Of a stretch of 11,648 bases of DNA, positions 1-6,779 are shown piece by piece. Both the position numbers and the translations under genes were made by a program. The DNA is from DATMBL01 sp050735975 (GTDB lineage: Bacteria; Desulfobacterota; Binatia; UBA9968), in contig JBOHVS010000225.1 in assembly GCA_050735975.1 (NCBI GenBank), forward strand, positions 1 to 11,648, given 5' to 3'. The notes under the pieces were generated by a model. The model ran no database searches. It worked only from the letters and a program-made list of their open reading frames with translations, and was not told the origin of the DNA. Numbering within the stretch: position 1 is the stretch's first letter; every line of letters starts with the position of its first letter.

Positions 1-1760
1 CCATCAAAAAATCCGATCGGCGATGGCAATCCGACATCATCGTCGACATGATCAAACGCTACGGGTTCGAATATATCGCGCTTAACCCGGGCGCCAGCTA
101 TCGCGGGCTGCACGATTCGCTGGTCAATCACGGCGAGAACGATCCGCCGATGCTGCTCTGCCAGCACGAAAAGATCGCCGTGCAGATCGCCCACGGCTAC
201 GCGCGCGCCAAGGGCAAGCCGATGATCGCCATCGTCCATAACCTTGTCGGACTGTTGCATGCGCCGATGGGCATCTACTACTCCTATCTCGACCGCGCGC
301 CGGTCTTCATCATCGGCGCCACCGGGCCCATGGCCGAGCCCAAACGCCGCCCGTTCATCGATTGGATTCATACGGCAAACGGCCAGGGCGAGGCGATTCG
401 CAATTTCGTCAAGTGGGATTATCAGCCCACTACCGTCGACGGCGTACCCGGCGCCTTCGCTCGCGCCTACTCGGTCATGATGAGCGCGCGCCAGGGCCCG
501 GTCTATATGTGCTACGATGCCGGGCTGCAGGAAGCCCAGCTCGATCACGATGTCGAGATGCCGCCGGCCGGTGCCGTGGAAGTTCCTTCATCTCCGTCCG
601 CCGATCCTGCAGCGCTAGAAAAGGCCGCCGGCACTCTAGCCGCTGCCAAACGGATAGCGATTATAGCCGACTTCGCCGCCCGCCCGCCGCACGGCTGGAA
701 TCACATCATCGAATTGGCGGAGACTTTAGGCGCTTCGGTATGGGACGTAGGCTCGCGGCTCAACTTTCCAAGTGATCACCCGCTCAACCTCACCATGGAC
801 CCTGACGGTTGCTACAAAGACGTCGACGTCGTGCTCACCCTCGATATCGCCGACTTCGAAAAGCCGACCCACGTGCGCGACATTGCCACGCGCACCGTCA
901 CCAGCAAGGTCGCGGCAAACGCGACGTGGATCGATATCGGCTTCACCGACATCGAGATCAGCAAATGGTCGATGGACTATGCCCGGCCTTTCTATGCGCA
1001 ACAACGCATGACCGCCGACCCCGTCACCACGGCGCCGCAGTTGACCAAGCTTGTCAAAGCGCGCATCGCCAACACGCCGGGCCTCGCCGAGAAGATCGCC
1101 AAGCGCAAAGAGGAAATCGGCAAACGCCATGCGGAAATCCGCGCCAAATGGAGCAAGCAAGCCCAGGAGCACTGGGATTCCAAGCCGATGACCGTGCCGC
1201 GCCTCGCGCTTGAAGTGTGGGAAGCGATCAAAGGCGAAGATTGGGTGCTCACTGCGGGGGACTTGGGTAGCTGGGGCCACAAGCTTTGGAATTTCGACAG
1301 GCCCTATTGCCACGGCGGGCGCGAACTCGGCACCGGCACTCAGATCGGCCTATCCCTGGGCGTTGCCCTGGCAAACAAAGGAACCGGCCGGCTCGTTGTC
1401 GATCTACAGCCGGACGGCGATCTCATGTTCGATGCCGGATCGCTCTGGATCGCTGCGAAATACAAGATCCCGATGCTCGTCGTGATGTTCAACAACCGCG
1501 CCTACTACAATGACTGGAACCATCAACTCGTTTTGGCGAGAACCCGCGGCACCGACCCGGCCCGCGCGCATATCGGCATGGATCTCTACGACCCCGATCC
1601 GGACTTCGCCGGTCTCGCTCGCTCCATGGGCTGGTACTCCGAAGGACCGTTCGATAACGGCGACGAGCTGAAGCTCGCGCTCAAACGCGCCATCGAACAA
1701 GTCAAGCAAGGCAAGCCCGCCCTCATCGACGCCGTCTGCGACCGCCGCAACCACGGTTAA
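1..1760 (+). CDS. Thiamine-diphosphate-dependent enzyme, acetolactate synthase/benzoylformate decarboxylase-like (5' truncated)
   Basis: This is a cytoplasmic ThDP enzyme of the large acetolactate synthase/2-oxoacid decarboxylase superfamily. The reading frame is open from base 3, so the true start lies upstream. The Met at 48 has no ribosome binding site, and the residues before it (ending SDIIVDM) fit the family N-terminus. Counting from that Met, the Pyr domain holds the conserved cofactor-activating glutamate, E41, in CQHEKIAVQIAHGYAR. A central domain covers about 190-340 and the PP domain about 380-560. The magnesium/ThDP motif is PDGD (455-458) with N482-N483 25 residues beyond, so the usual first Gly of GDG is Pro. 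The product converges on a PrpD-family gene and sits near an organic-acid binding protein, suggesting a 2-oxoacid or acyl substrate in a catabolic locus. The fold is secure. The exact reaction cannot be read from sequence. Confidence 0.88.
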   Translation, partial: IKKSDRRWQSDIIVDMIKRYGFEYIALNPGASYRGLHDSLVNHGENDPPMLLCQHEKIAVQIAHGYARAKGKPMIAIVHNLVGLLHAPMGIYYSYLDRAPVFIIGATGPMAEPKRRPFIDWIHTANGQGEAIRNFVKWDYQPTTVDGVPGAFARAYSVMMSARQGPVYMCYDAGLQEAQLDHDVEMPPAGAVEVPSSPSADPAALEKAAGTLAAAKRIAIIADFAARPPHGWNHIIELAETLGASVWDVGSRLNFPSDHPLNLTMDPDGCYKDVDVVLTLDIADFEKPTHVRDIATRTVTSKVAANATWIDIGFTDIEISKWSMDYARPFYAQQRMTADPVTTAPQLTKLVKARIANTPGLAEKIAKRKEEIGKRHAEIRAKWSKQAQEHWDSKPMTVPRLALEVWEAIKGEDWVLTAGDLGSWGHKLWNFDRPYCHGGRELGTGTQIGLSLGVALANKGTGRLVVDLQPDGDLMFDAGSLWIAAKYKIPMLVVMFNNRAYYNDWNHQLVLARTRGTDPARAHIGMDLYDPDPDFAGLARSMGWYSEGPFDNGDELKLALKRAIEQVKQGKPALIDAVCDRRNHG

Positions 1761-1770
1761 CATCTACAAC

Positions 1771-1803
1771 AACTCCCCGCGCTGTAATCCGGCACGGGGA
1801 GTT
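1771..1803. terminator. Hairpin between convergent genes, possible bidirectional terminator
   Basis: A perfect 9-bp inverted repeat (AACTCCCCG / CGGGGAGTT) with a 15-base loop lies 10 bases after the stop of the ThDP enzyme, in the 115-base gap facing the 3' end of the PrpD gene. No T-run follows on the + strand. On the minus strand the sequence after the stem is only moderately T-rich (GTTGTTGTAGATGTT). The position favours transcript-end formation, but the missing U-tract makes it a weak intrinsic terminator. Confidence 0.5.
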
Positions 1804-1875
1804 CCCCTGACCTGAGAACAGCACGCTGCGGCTTTACCGACTTACGCTCGCAGAAAGAAACACTGCCGTTCCATT

Positions 1876-3270
1876 TTATGTCTCCGGTTCGGCATCGGTT
1901 TGGAGTAGCGGCCGCAAGCCGCGAACATCGCGAATCTTCTCCAGCTTCCAGACAGCGTCGCACAGCTTGCGCGCGCGGGCCTTGCCGAGGATCGGCGCCA
2001 TCAGATCGTAGCTCTTTTCGTCCACTTCGGCTCGCGTCATCGGGTTCTCGACGGTCCCGCGGACGGCGCTGGTATGGCGCCTGAACCCGCGCCCGTCGCG
2101 CAGGCTGACCTCGACGATTCCCTGGCGGCTCGGCATGGCCGCCGACAGCTCGTCGTCGCCGCGAAGCTCGATGCGGCTGCGCAGCGCCAACACCTTGCGG
2201 TCGCGCATGCGCTCTTCGTCATGCGACGATGCGAAGCTGACCTTGCCGTCGATCAGCATGACGGCGCACATATGCTGCATGCAGATGTCGGGCATATCGC
2301 GGTTGTCAACGGTATTTGCGCCCTGGTGCGCCACCCGCACTACGAGTCTCTCCACGGCTTCCGCTTTGATTTGGTGCTCGAGGATGAGATCGTGCAGCGA
2401 ATCGAGAGGCGCCTGGATCGGCGAGCCCACCGACCAGCGCTTGATGTTCGTATTCATGATTTCGTAAGTGGCGCCGAGGCCGCGCGCCAGCGCCGCGGGA
2501 TCCGGCTTGCGGCCGTAGGCCACGAAGAAGCTGCGCTCACCCGCGAACACATCATCGACGCCGGTAAAACCATGGGCGACCATCGTCGCCGCCGCGACGC
2601 CGTTTCGAGCCGGCATGCCGCCGAAGTCGAAGGCCTTTTCAACGTGCTCCCCGTCACGCATCCAGCACGAGATGCCTGACGCTTGCTGCGCGGTGAACGA
2701 GAGGAGATGGCGGATCTGGCGCTCCCGTAGGCCCGCCAGCGCCCCAGCCGCTGCGGCGGCTCCGAACATCGGCCCGAAGCTGTGGGTCGAATGGCCGTCC
2801 TCGCGGAACTGATAGGCATCGAGGGATTGTGTCAACCGGCAGCCGACGTCGTAGCCGAGCGCGACCGCCCGGAGAAGCCCCGCGCCGTTGCGCCTCTCCC
2901 GCTCGGCCATAGCCAGAGCGCCGGGCACGATGCCGCAGCCCGGATGAGTCAGCGACGGCGCATGCGAATCGTCGGTTTCGTCGGCGTGAGCAAGCATGCC
3001 GTTGGCCAATGCGGCGTTCACGGCGGTCGTGATGATATGACTGCCAATCACGCAGGCTTCTTTGACGCCGCCGAGCGTTTTGACGTAGGCGATCGCTTTC
3101 ATCCCGGGCGCGAGGCGCGACCCGGAAACCATGGCAGCGATCGTGTCGAGGATGTGATGTTTGGTCTTTTCGATGACCCGAGGAGGGAGCGGCCTGCGAA
3201 TTGCCGATGCGATGTAGGCGCTCAGCCGGCGCATGACCGGCGAGATTTGCGAATCTAGTTGCCTGCTCAT
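1876..3270 (-). CDS. MmgE/PrpD family protein (2-methylcitrate dehydratase-like)
   Basis: The 464-residue product has the normal length for the MmgE/PrpD family, which includes 2-methylcitrate dehydratase and cis-aconitate decarboxylase. The helical N-terminal domain carries the family signature GMLAHADETDDSH (91-103) followed by HPG (109-111). The segment EKAFDFGGMPARNG (211-224) and the IKRWSVGSPIQAPLD segment near 276-290 correspond to the substrate-pocket lysine region and lid. The C-terminal alpha/beta domain is complete. The start has only a weak purine stretch (GAGAG) upstream. No prpB, prpC or acnD homologue is visible, so a propionate-pathway role is not supported. Many family members in such catabolic loci have unknown substrates. 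The gene follows the cupin on the same strand but is separated from it by a repeat island of 337 bases, so it may be transcribed separately. Confidence 0.9.
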   Translation of the reverse strand: MSRQLDSQISPVMRRLSAYIASAIRRPLPPRVIEKTKHHILDTIAAMVSGSRLAPGMKAIAYVKTLGGVKEACVIGSHIITTAVNAALANGMLAHADETDDSHAPSLTHPGCGIVPGALAMAERERRNGAGLLRAVALGYDVGCRLTQSLDAYQFREDGHSTHSFGPMFGAAAAAGALAGLRERQIRHLLSFTAQQASGISCWMRDGEHVEKAFDFGGMPARNGVAAATMVAHGFTGVDDVFAGERSFFVAYGRKPDPAALARGLGATYEIMNTNIKRWSVGSPIQAPLDSLHDLILEHQIKAEAVERLVVRVAHQGANTVDNRDMPDICMQHMCAVMLIDGKVSFASSHDEERMRDRKVLALRSRIELRGDDELSAAMPSRQGIVEVSLRDGRGFRRHTSAVRGTVENPMTRAEVDEKSYDLMAPILGKARARKLCDAVWKLEKIRDVRGLRPLLQTDAEPET

Positions 3271-3277
3271 AGCTCTC

Positions 3278-3307
3278 AGCTTTGAGCATTAAGCTTTGAG
3301 CTTTGAG
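3278..3307. repeat. Short direct repeats AGCTTTGAG (three copies)
   Basis: AGCTTTGAG occurs at 3278, 3292 and 3299, the last two overlapping, directly upstream of the PrpD start codon on the minus strand. They could belong to the repeat island that follows or be a binding site for a regulator. Simple sequence origin is the more cautious reading. Confidence 0.5.
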
Positions 3308-3373
3308 GTCCGGATTCCGATCTCAACGCTTTTATCTCAACTCGCTCCCTGCACTCTCCTGCTGTTCCTCAAC

Positions 3374-3500
3374 TTCGCAATCCGCAATTCGAAATTCTTA
3401 AAAAACTTTTTGCCACGAAGACACAAAGACACAAAGAAAAACTTAGTGTCTTGGTGCCTTGGTGGTTAATCTTCAATTCGCAATCCGCAATTCGAAATTC
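3374..3500. repeat. MITE/REP-like palindromic element: 24-bp inverted repeat framed by identical 24-nt direct repeats
   Basis: Two identical 24-base copies of a GCAATTCG-type repeat lie at 3374-3397 and 3477-3500. Between them, 3413-3436 and 3442-3465 form an inverted repeat pairing at 20 of 24 positions around a 5-base AAAAA loop. The left arm contains ACACAAAGACAC and the right arm GTGTCTTGGTGCC. Read on the minus strand, the stem is followed within a few bases by GTTTTTT, so the element could also end the cupin transcript. Palindromes of this ACACAAAG type are, from memory, common in intergenic DNA of several environmental lineages. No transposase is present, so if it is mobile it would need one supplied in trans. 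Confidence 0.75.
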
Positions 3501-3507
3501 GCAATTC

Positions 3508-3607
3508 CTCCGCTCTTTGCCCCTGCCCCTGCTCCTTGCTGTCTGATCTCTGACCTCTGGCCTCTGACCTCTGCCTCCATGCTCCTTGCTCTTAGCTCTT
3601 TGCTCGG
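3508..3607. repeat. CT-rich low-complexity repeat tract, copy 1
   Basis: This tract is built of degenerate units such as CTCTGACCTCTGG, GCTCCTTGCT and CTTAGCTCTTTGCT, and abuts the stop codon of the cupin gene. On the cupin transcript it would be a purine-rich 3' tail of AGCAAGGAGC-type units. A 30-base stretch at 3575-3604 matches 10887-10916 at 28 of 30 positions. No coding pattern is convincing here. Confidence 0.7.
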
Positions 3608-4777
3608 CTAGGTGTCTCGCTCGCTGGTCGGCCCCACCTCGCCGGTGCACCAGGGGACGAAGGCCTTCATTCTGCACGTTGCCCCGTTGGCCGCCAGCTC
3701 CTCCTCGAAGATTTTGTGAATCTCGCGGTCTTCGTCCTCGTATTCGATCTGCCAGCCGCCCTCCTTCATGCTCCGATCCGCGTAGTCCCCGCCACCGCCC
3801 CGGGGTGAGTTGACACCCATGTCGCCCGGCCGGAGGGCCAGGTAACGGGCTCGGGTGGTTCCGGAGTTGAAGTGCTGGTGAATGCAGTTGTCGCTGGGAA
3901 CGGTCACCATGGAACCGAGCTGCCAGTCGCATTTGATCATGTCGGAGCGGTCTTCCTTGGTCCAGATCAAGGAGTAACCGCCGGTGCCGCTGAGCAGCAC
4001 CAGGTGCGCACCCGGGCCGTGGCGGTGGGCCTTCTTGTACGTGCCGATGGGGAACTCGGAGATGTGGCTCTTCGTGTTGTTGTTGGCCATCTCCAGCATG
4101 GCATTGATGCCGCCGGCGCCCCGCTCCTTCCATCCATACAACAGCATGTCCGGCGCGTTGGCGATGAAATTGGACTCCCAGATCCGTCGCTTGAAGAGCT
4201 TGCCCTTGCCGCTGAAGTAATCGTCTTCGCCCGAATAACGGGAGCGGAACGTGTGATCGCAGTTGAATATGAATTCGTCGTCCCGGAAGAGGCGCATCAT
4301 GGGCGGCGCGTTGGTCACGGCGATATAGCGGGCAGGCTCGTCGCCGCTGCCGTTGAAGTTCTGGTACCACGCGTTGAGCGGGATGGAAAAGAGGCTTCCG
4401 GCGTGCCACTCAAAGCTCTGCTTGCGCTTCTCATCCTTCTCGCCTTGCCAGATCGTCGTTGCCCCGCGGCCCGAAACCACATAGATCGCCAGCTCGTACA
4501 TGTGATGCTCCGGCTCGGACTTGCCTCCCGGCTTGATCTCGACGACGTGACAGTCGTTGGGCATGTGGCGGTTGGCGATGTGGACAACTGCGCCGGAGCC
4601 TCCCTTACGCTCCCACGGCCCTAGCTCGATCTTCGCTAAACTCGGGAAGTAGAACTCCTCATAAACTTTCACGCCTTCCTTCTTTAGCCATTCCGCGTAG
4701 GGGTCGGCTTTCGCGTAATCCTTAAGGCCATCCTTCGGCGTCTCGGCGATTTTCATGTCGGTGCCTAGCATTACCAT
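3608..4777 (-). CDS. Two-domain cupin (bicupin) protein, possible metal-dependent dioxygenase relative
   Basis: A 389-residue soluble protein with two cupin beta-barrels. The start is well defined: an AGGAGG ribosome binding site lies about nine bases upstream of the ATG. In barrel one, motif 1 carries H91, H92 and E95 followed by VVSGRG. The second motif (GSLFSIPLNAWYQNFN, 127-142) has Tyr138 where the metal-binding His is usual. In barrel two, motif 1 is HRHGPGAHLVLLSG (251-264), with H251, H253 and H258, the last near the normal Glu position. Its second motif ends in CIHQHFN with H300 and H302. Barrel two therefore looks like the better metal site. Gentisate-dioxygenase-like bicupins share this architecture, but ring-cleavage activity is not shown. 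It lies 102 bases after the binding-protein gene, with a terminator-like hairpin between them. Confidence 0.85.
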   Translation of the reverse strand: MVMLGTDMKIAETPKDGLKDYAKADPYAEWLKKEGVKVYEEFYFPSLAKIELGPWERKGGSGAVVHIANRHMPNDCHVVEIKPGGKSEPEHHMYELAIYVVSGRGATTIWQGEKDEKRKQSFEWHAGSLFSIPLNAWYQNFNGSGDEPARYIAVTNAPPMMRLFRDDEFIFNCDHTFRSRYSGEDDYFSGKGKLFKRRIWESNFIANAPDMLLYGWKERGAGGINAMLEMANNNTKSHISEFPIGTYKKAHRHGPGAHLVLLSGTGGYSLIWTKEDRSDMIKCDWQLGSMVTVPSDNCIHQHFNSGTTRARYLALRPGDMGVNSPRGGGGDYADRSMKEGGWQIEYEDEDREIHKIFEEELAANGATCRMKAFVPWCTGEVGPTSERDT

Positions 4778-4810
4778 GGTTGAAATCCTCCTCTCACAAG
4801 CTTCAGCGGA

Positions 4811-4855
4811 AATATAAAACCGGGGTTGCGCCGATGAGATCCCAACGCAACCCCG
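4811..4855 (-). terminator. Intrinsic terminator or attenuator between binding-protein and cupin genes
   Basis: On the minus strand a perfect 10-bp stem (CGGGGTTGCG at 4846-4855 pairing with 4821-4830) with a 15-base loop is followed by GTTTTATATTT. It starts about 25 bases after the binding-protein stop and ends roughly 20 bases before the cupin ribosome binding site. Too little room remains for a separate typical promoter before the cupin, so partial read-through is a plausible way to set the ratio of the two products. Confidence 0.75.
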
Positions 4856-4879
4856 AACGGCGCCTGAAGTTAGCGCCGA

Positions 4880-5899
4880 TTACTTGGACGTGAGAATCGT
4901 TTTGAGCTTGCTTTTCAGGCCTTCGTCGATATTGAACATTTCACCGACGGTCTTCTTGACCTCGTCGCCGGTCAACGGATCGATTTCCAATTTCGCCTTT
5001 TCGGCCTCCGCCATGAATGCTTTGTCTTTCAACGTCGCAGAGAACGCGTTTTGCAGTATCTTCATGCGGTCCTTCGGCGTGCCCGGCGTCGTCGCGTAGA
5101 CTCGCGTGACCGTCGACGGCAATAACCCGCCGGCCCTGAGCAACTGCTTGCCCTCCTCGTTCTTGGTGAGATCGAAGGCCAACGGCACCTTGGTCAGGTC
5201 CGGATGCGGCTTCGGAGCCGCCTGAATAACGACGTTGACTTCACCGGTTTGCAGCCCCTTGGCCCAAGTGGGTTTGATCGACTGCCAGGCCCAACATGCG
5301 CCGCCTACCTCGCCGCCGTCCGCCGCGATGCGTATATCGGCGGTTCCTTTGTAGCCTTCGACCATCTGGATCGGCAGATTGAGCGTCGCTCTTAAGAGTC
5401 GCGGCACATCGCCCGTGCTGTTGCCGGGACCCAGGGCCCCGATCTTGACCGGCGTTTTTGCCGACCGCCATTCTTTCAAATTGGTCACGCCACTGGCTTT
5501 GTGCAGGGCGCAAGCGACGTGATCTTGGACCGGTACGCCGACCCATTCAAATTTTCTCACATCGAAGTCCAGACCTTTCATCCCCAGTACCCGGCCGAGA
5601 AGCAGGTAGCCGTTAAAAATACCAAACGCCAAGCCGTCGGGTTGGGCGGCGCTGAACAAATACTTCGCCGCGATCCTGGTCGCCGCCCCGGTCATGTTTT
5701 CCACGACCAGATTCGGTTTGCCGGGAATATGCTTGCCCATGTGGCGCGCGATGATTCGCGAGTAGGTATCGAATCCTCCACCCGCCGATCCGCCGACGAT
5801 GACACGGATGGTCTTGCCCGCGTAGAAGTCCTCGGCAAAAACCGCGCCGCTGGGAACGAAAGACAAACCCAACAACAGTAGAAATATCGTCACTTTCAT
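4880..5899 (-). CDS. TctC/Bug-family periplasmic solute-binding protein
   Basis: A 339-residue secreted binding protein of the tripartite tricarboxylate transporter (TctC, also called Bug) family, which typically captures carboxylates for a TctA/TctB membrane pair. Residues 1-22 form a signal peptide: Lys2, a leucine-rich core, and probable cleavage after AVFA before EDFYAGKTI. The first beta strand and loop (KTIRVIVGGSAGGGFDTYSR) and the VVENMTGAATRIAAKYL segment are typical of the family. The end (LKSKLKTILTSK) is complete. A GGAGG site seven bases before the ATG and a strong promoter upstream support the start. No TctA or TctB gene is in the window, so this is an orphan binding protein here. 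The neighbouring cupin, PrpD and ThDP enzyme genes suggest an organic acid ligand, which is inference only. Confidence 0.92.
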   Translation of the reverse strand: MKVTIFLLLLGLSFVPSGAVFAEDFYAGKTIRVIVGGSAGGGFDTYSRIIARHMGKHIPGKPNLVVENMTGAATRIAAKYLFSAAQPDGLAFGIFNGYLLLGRVLGMKGLDFDVRKFEWVGVPVQDHVACALHKASGVTNLKEWRSAKTPVKIGALGPGNSTGDVPRLLRATLNLPIQMVEGYKGTADIRIAADGGEVGGACWAWQSIKPTWAKGLQTGEVNVVIQAAPKPHPDLTKVPLAFDLTKNEEGKQLLRAGGLLPSTVTRVYATTPGTPKDRMKILQNAFSATLKDKAFMAEAEKAKLEIDPLTGDEVKKTVGEMFNIDEGLKSKLKTILTSK

Positions 5900-5926
5900 A
5901 AGATGTCCTCCTGTTTATGCACCATT

Positions 5927-5954
5927 CATATAGGTCCGGTGAAGTTCGTGTCAA
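5927..5954 (-). promoter_or_regulatory. Sigma70-type promoter of the binding-protein gene
   Basis: On the minus strand a perfect -35 TTGACA (5949-5954) is separated by 16 bases from a -10 TATATG (5927-5932). Transcription would begin near 5920, leaving a leader of about 20 bases with the GGAGG ribosome binding site. It is the best promoter match I found in the window. Confidence 0.7.
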
Positions 5955-6212
5955 GCCGGTTGGCACGACCTACTGCCGAAGGGCGGCTGCTTGATGCTAT
6001 CGGCTCTAAGGTTCAGGCAAAGAGCCTGGAGCCGGAAAACAGCTCCGAAGCCCGAATAGAAGAATTGAAAGTCATCGGCGGTTTAAGGTATGAGGCCGGA
6101 TTTAATCGGACAGAGCGCACAACCACCTGCCGCTGCGATTCGAAAGATCTGCAGTGAACCGGCAGGACCGGGACGGATCCACTGATCCATACCAGGGATC
6201 TCTTTTTTCGAA
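5955..6212 (+). other. Gene-free stretch with serial hairpins, candidate structured RNA
   Basis: No convincing gene is seen here. On the + strand there are neighbouring hairpins CAGGC-AAAGA-GCCTG (6014-6028) and GGAGC/GCTCC (6028-6046). A longer nested stem follows: CCTGCCG (6126-6132) with CGGCAGG (6160-6166), continued inside by CTGC/GCAG and GAT/ATC. A short stem GATCC/GGATC (6184-6200) then runs directly into TCTTTTTT, resembling a weak intrinsic terminator. Together these could mark a small RNA of roughly 200 bases. Individual short stems arise easily by chance at this GC content, and no known RNA family was recognised. Confidence 0.25.
6184..6208 (+). terminator. Weak + strand terminator-like hairpin with T-run
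   Basis: A 5-bp stem GATCC/GGATC with a 7-base loop is followed immediately by TCTTTTTT. No supported + strand gene lies upstream, so its purpose is unclear unless a small RNA is transcribed from 5955-6183. The stem is short and the call is tentative. Confidence 0.35.
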
Positions 6213-6779
6213 TTATATTTTCCCCTCGGACCTGAGGTGCTCGATTCTCTGTCGAACTACCTCGCCTAAATCAGTCGTCGGGATGCTGTCCGGGATCTGC
6301 ACAGCTTCCGCCCCGAGTTGGGAAATCTTCTCGTTCAGGCTGTGGAGACCGGAGCGGATTCTTTCATAGTCCTGGAGATATTGGCGGCACGCCAGGATGT
6401 TATCGTCGATCTCCTCCAAACATTTGGCGAGCCGGCGGCCTTCGTTTTTAAAAGTCTGTCGCAGATGATCCACGTTGGCCTGGATGATCTGTTCTTCCAC
6501 CGGCCGTATTTGCTTAGCGATCTCGCTCTTCATGTCCTGCAACGCTTGCAACAGTCGCTCGAATGATTCTTCCTCTCTCATTAGATCCTCCGGTATTTGA
6601 ATTCTTGGCTCTTTCATCGTGATGTAATGCCGCGCGAGTGACTCTGATACCCTCTTTTTGACGAGCGACAACACCGACTTGGTTTCGCGGATCTTTTCCT
6701 CAAGCCGCGCTTCATCAGCCAGTAATTTTGCCAGCTTTCCGACCGCTGGCATTATGTTGCTGTCAATCTCCGGCTCCAT
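6213..6779 (-). CDS. Coiled-coil protein of unknown function
   Basis: I do not recognise this family. The 188-residue product is highly charged and mostly helical, with no signal peptide or membrane segment. Residues about 12-50 form one likely coiled coil. A Pro-containing break (KEPRIQIPEDLM, about 57-68) follows, then a long heptad-like helix from about 69 to 155. The tail (IPDSIPTTDLGEVVRQRIEHLRSEG) looks like a short separate helix. I chose the ATG at 6779 because GGGGAG lies seven bases upstream. The frame stays open to 6890, but that extra N-terminal part looks non-coding in composition. The gene is on the same strand as the upstream TPR and regulator genes but is 452 bases away. A structural or scaffold role is possible but unproven. 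Confidence 0.7.
   Translation of the reverse strand: MEPEIDSNIMPAVGKLAKLLADEARLEEKIRETKSVLSLVKKRVSESLARHYITMKEPRIQIPEDLMREEESFERLLQALQDMKSEIAKQIRPVEEQIIQANVDHLRQTFKNEGRRLAKCLEEIDDNILACRQYLQDYERIRSGLHSLNEKISQLGAEAVQIPDSIPTTDLGEVVRQRIEHLRSEGKI

Noticed and set aside
726..1313. Minus-strand frame of 195 residues opposite the ThDP enzyme
   Set aside because: Antisense shadow caused by GC-rich codons. The composition is not protein-like and no family is visible.
2074..3258. Plus-strand frames of 201 and 158 residues opposite the PrpD gene
   Set aside because: They are antisense shadows of a clear PrpD-family gene, with no recognisable domain or start signal.
3477..3607. CRISPR-like repetitive pattern
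   Set aside because: Units are degenerate, contiguous and of unequal length, with no constant spacers and no cas genes nearby.
3369..4409. Long minus-strand frame of 346 residues overlapping the cupin gene
   Set aside because: It is a different frame of the cupin gene with low-complexity Arg/Gly/Pro-rich sequence, runs into the repeat island, and has no ribosome binding site. The cupin frame has clear domains.
5903..6157. Plus-strand frame of 84 residues ending before a T-run hairpin
   Set aside because: Its start lies over the ribosome binding site and promoter of the binding-protein gene, and the product has no recognisable features. A structured RNA is a slightly better, still weak, explanation.
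6126..6166. tRNA-like fragment with TTCGAAAG or TTCGAATC on either strand
   Set aside because: No acceptor stem, anticodon arm or D-arm can be arranged around it.
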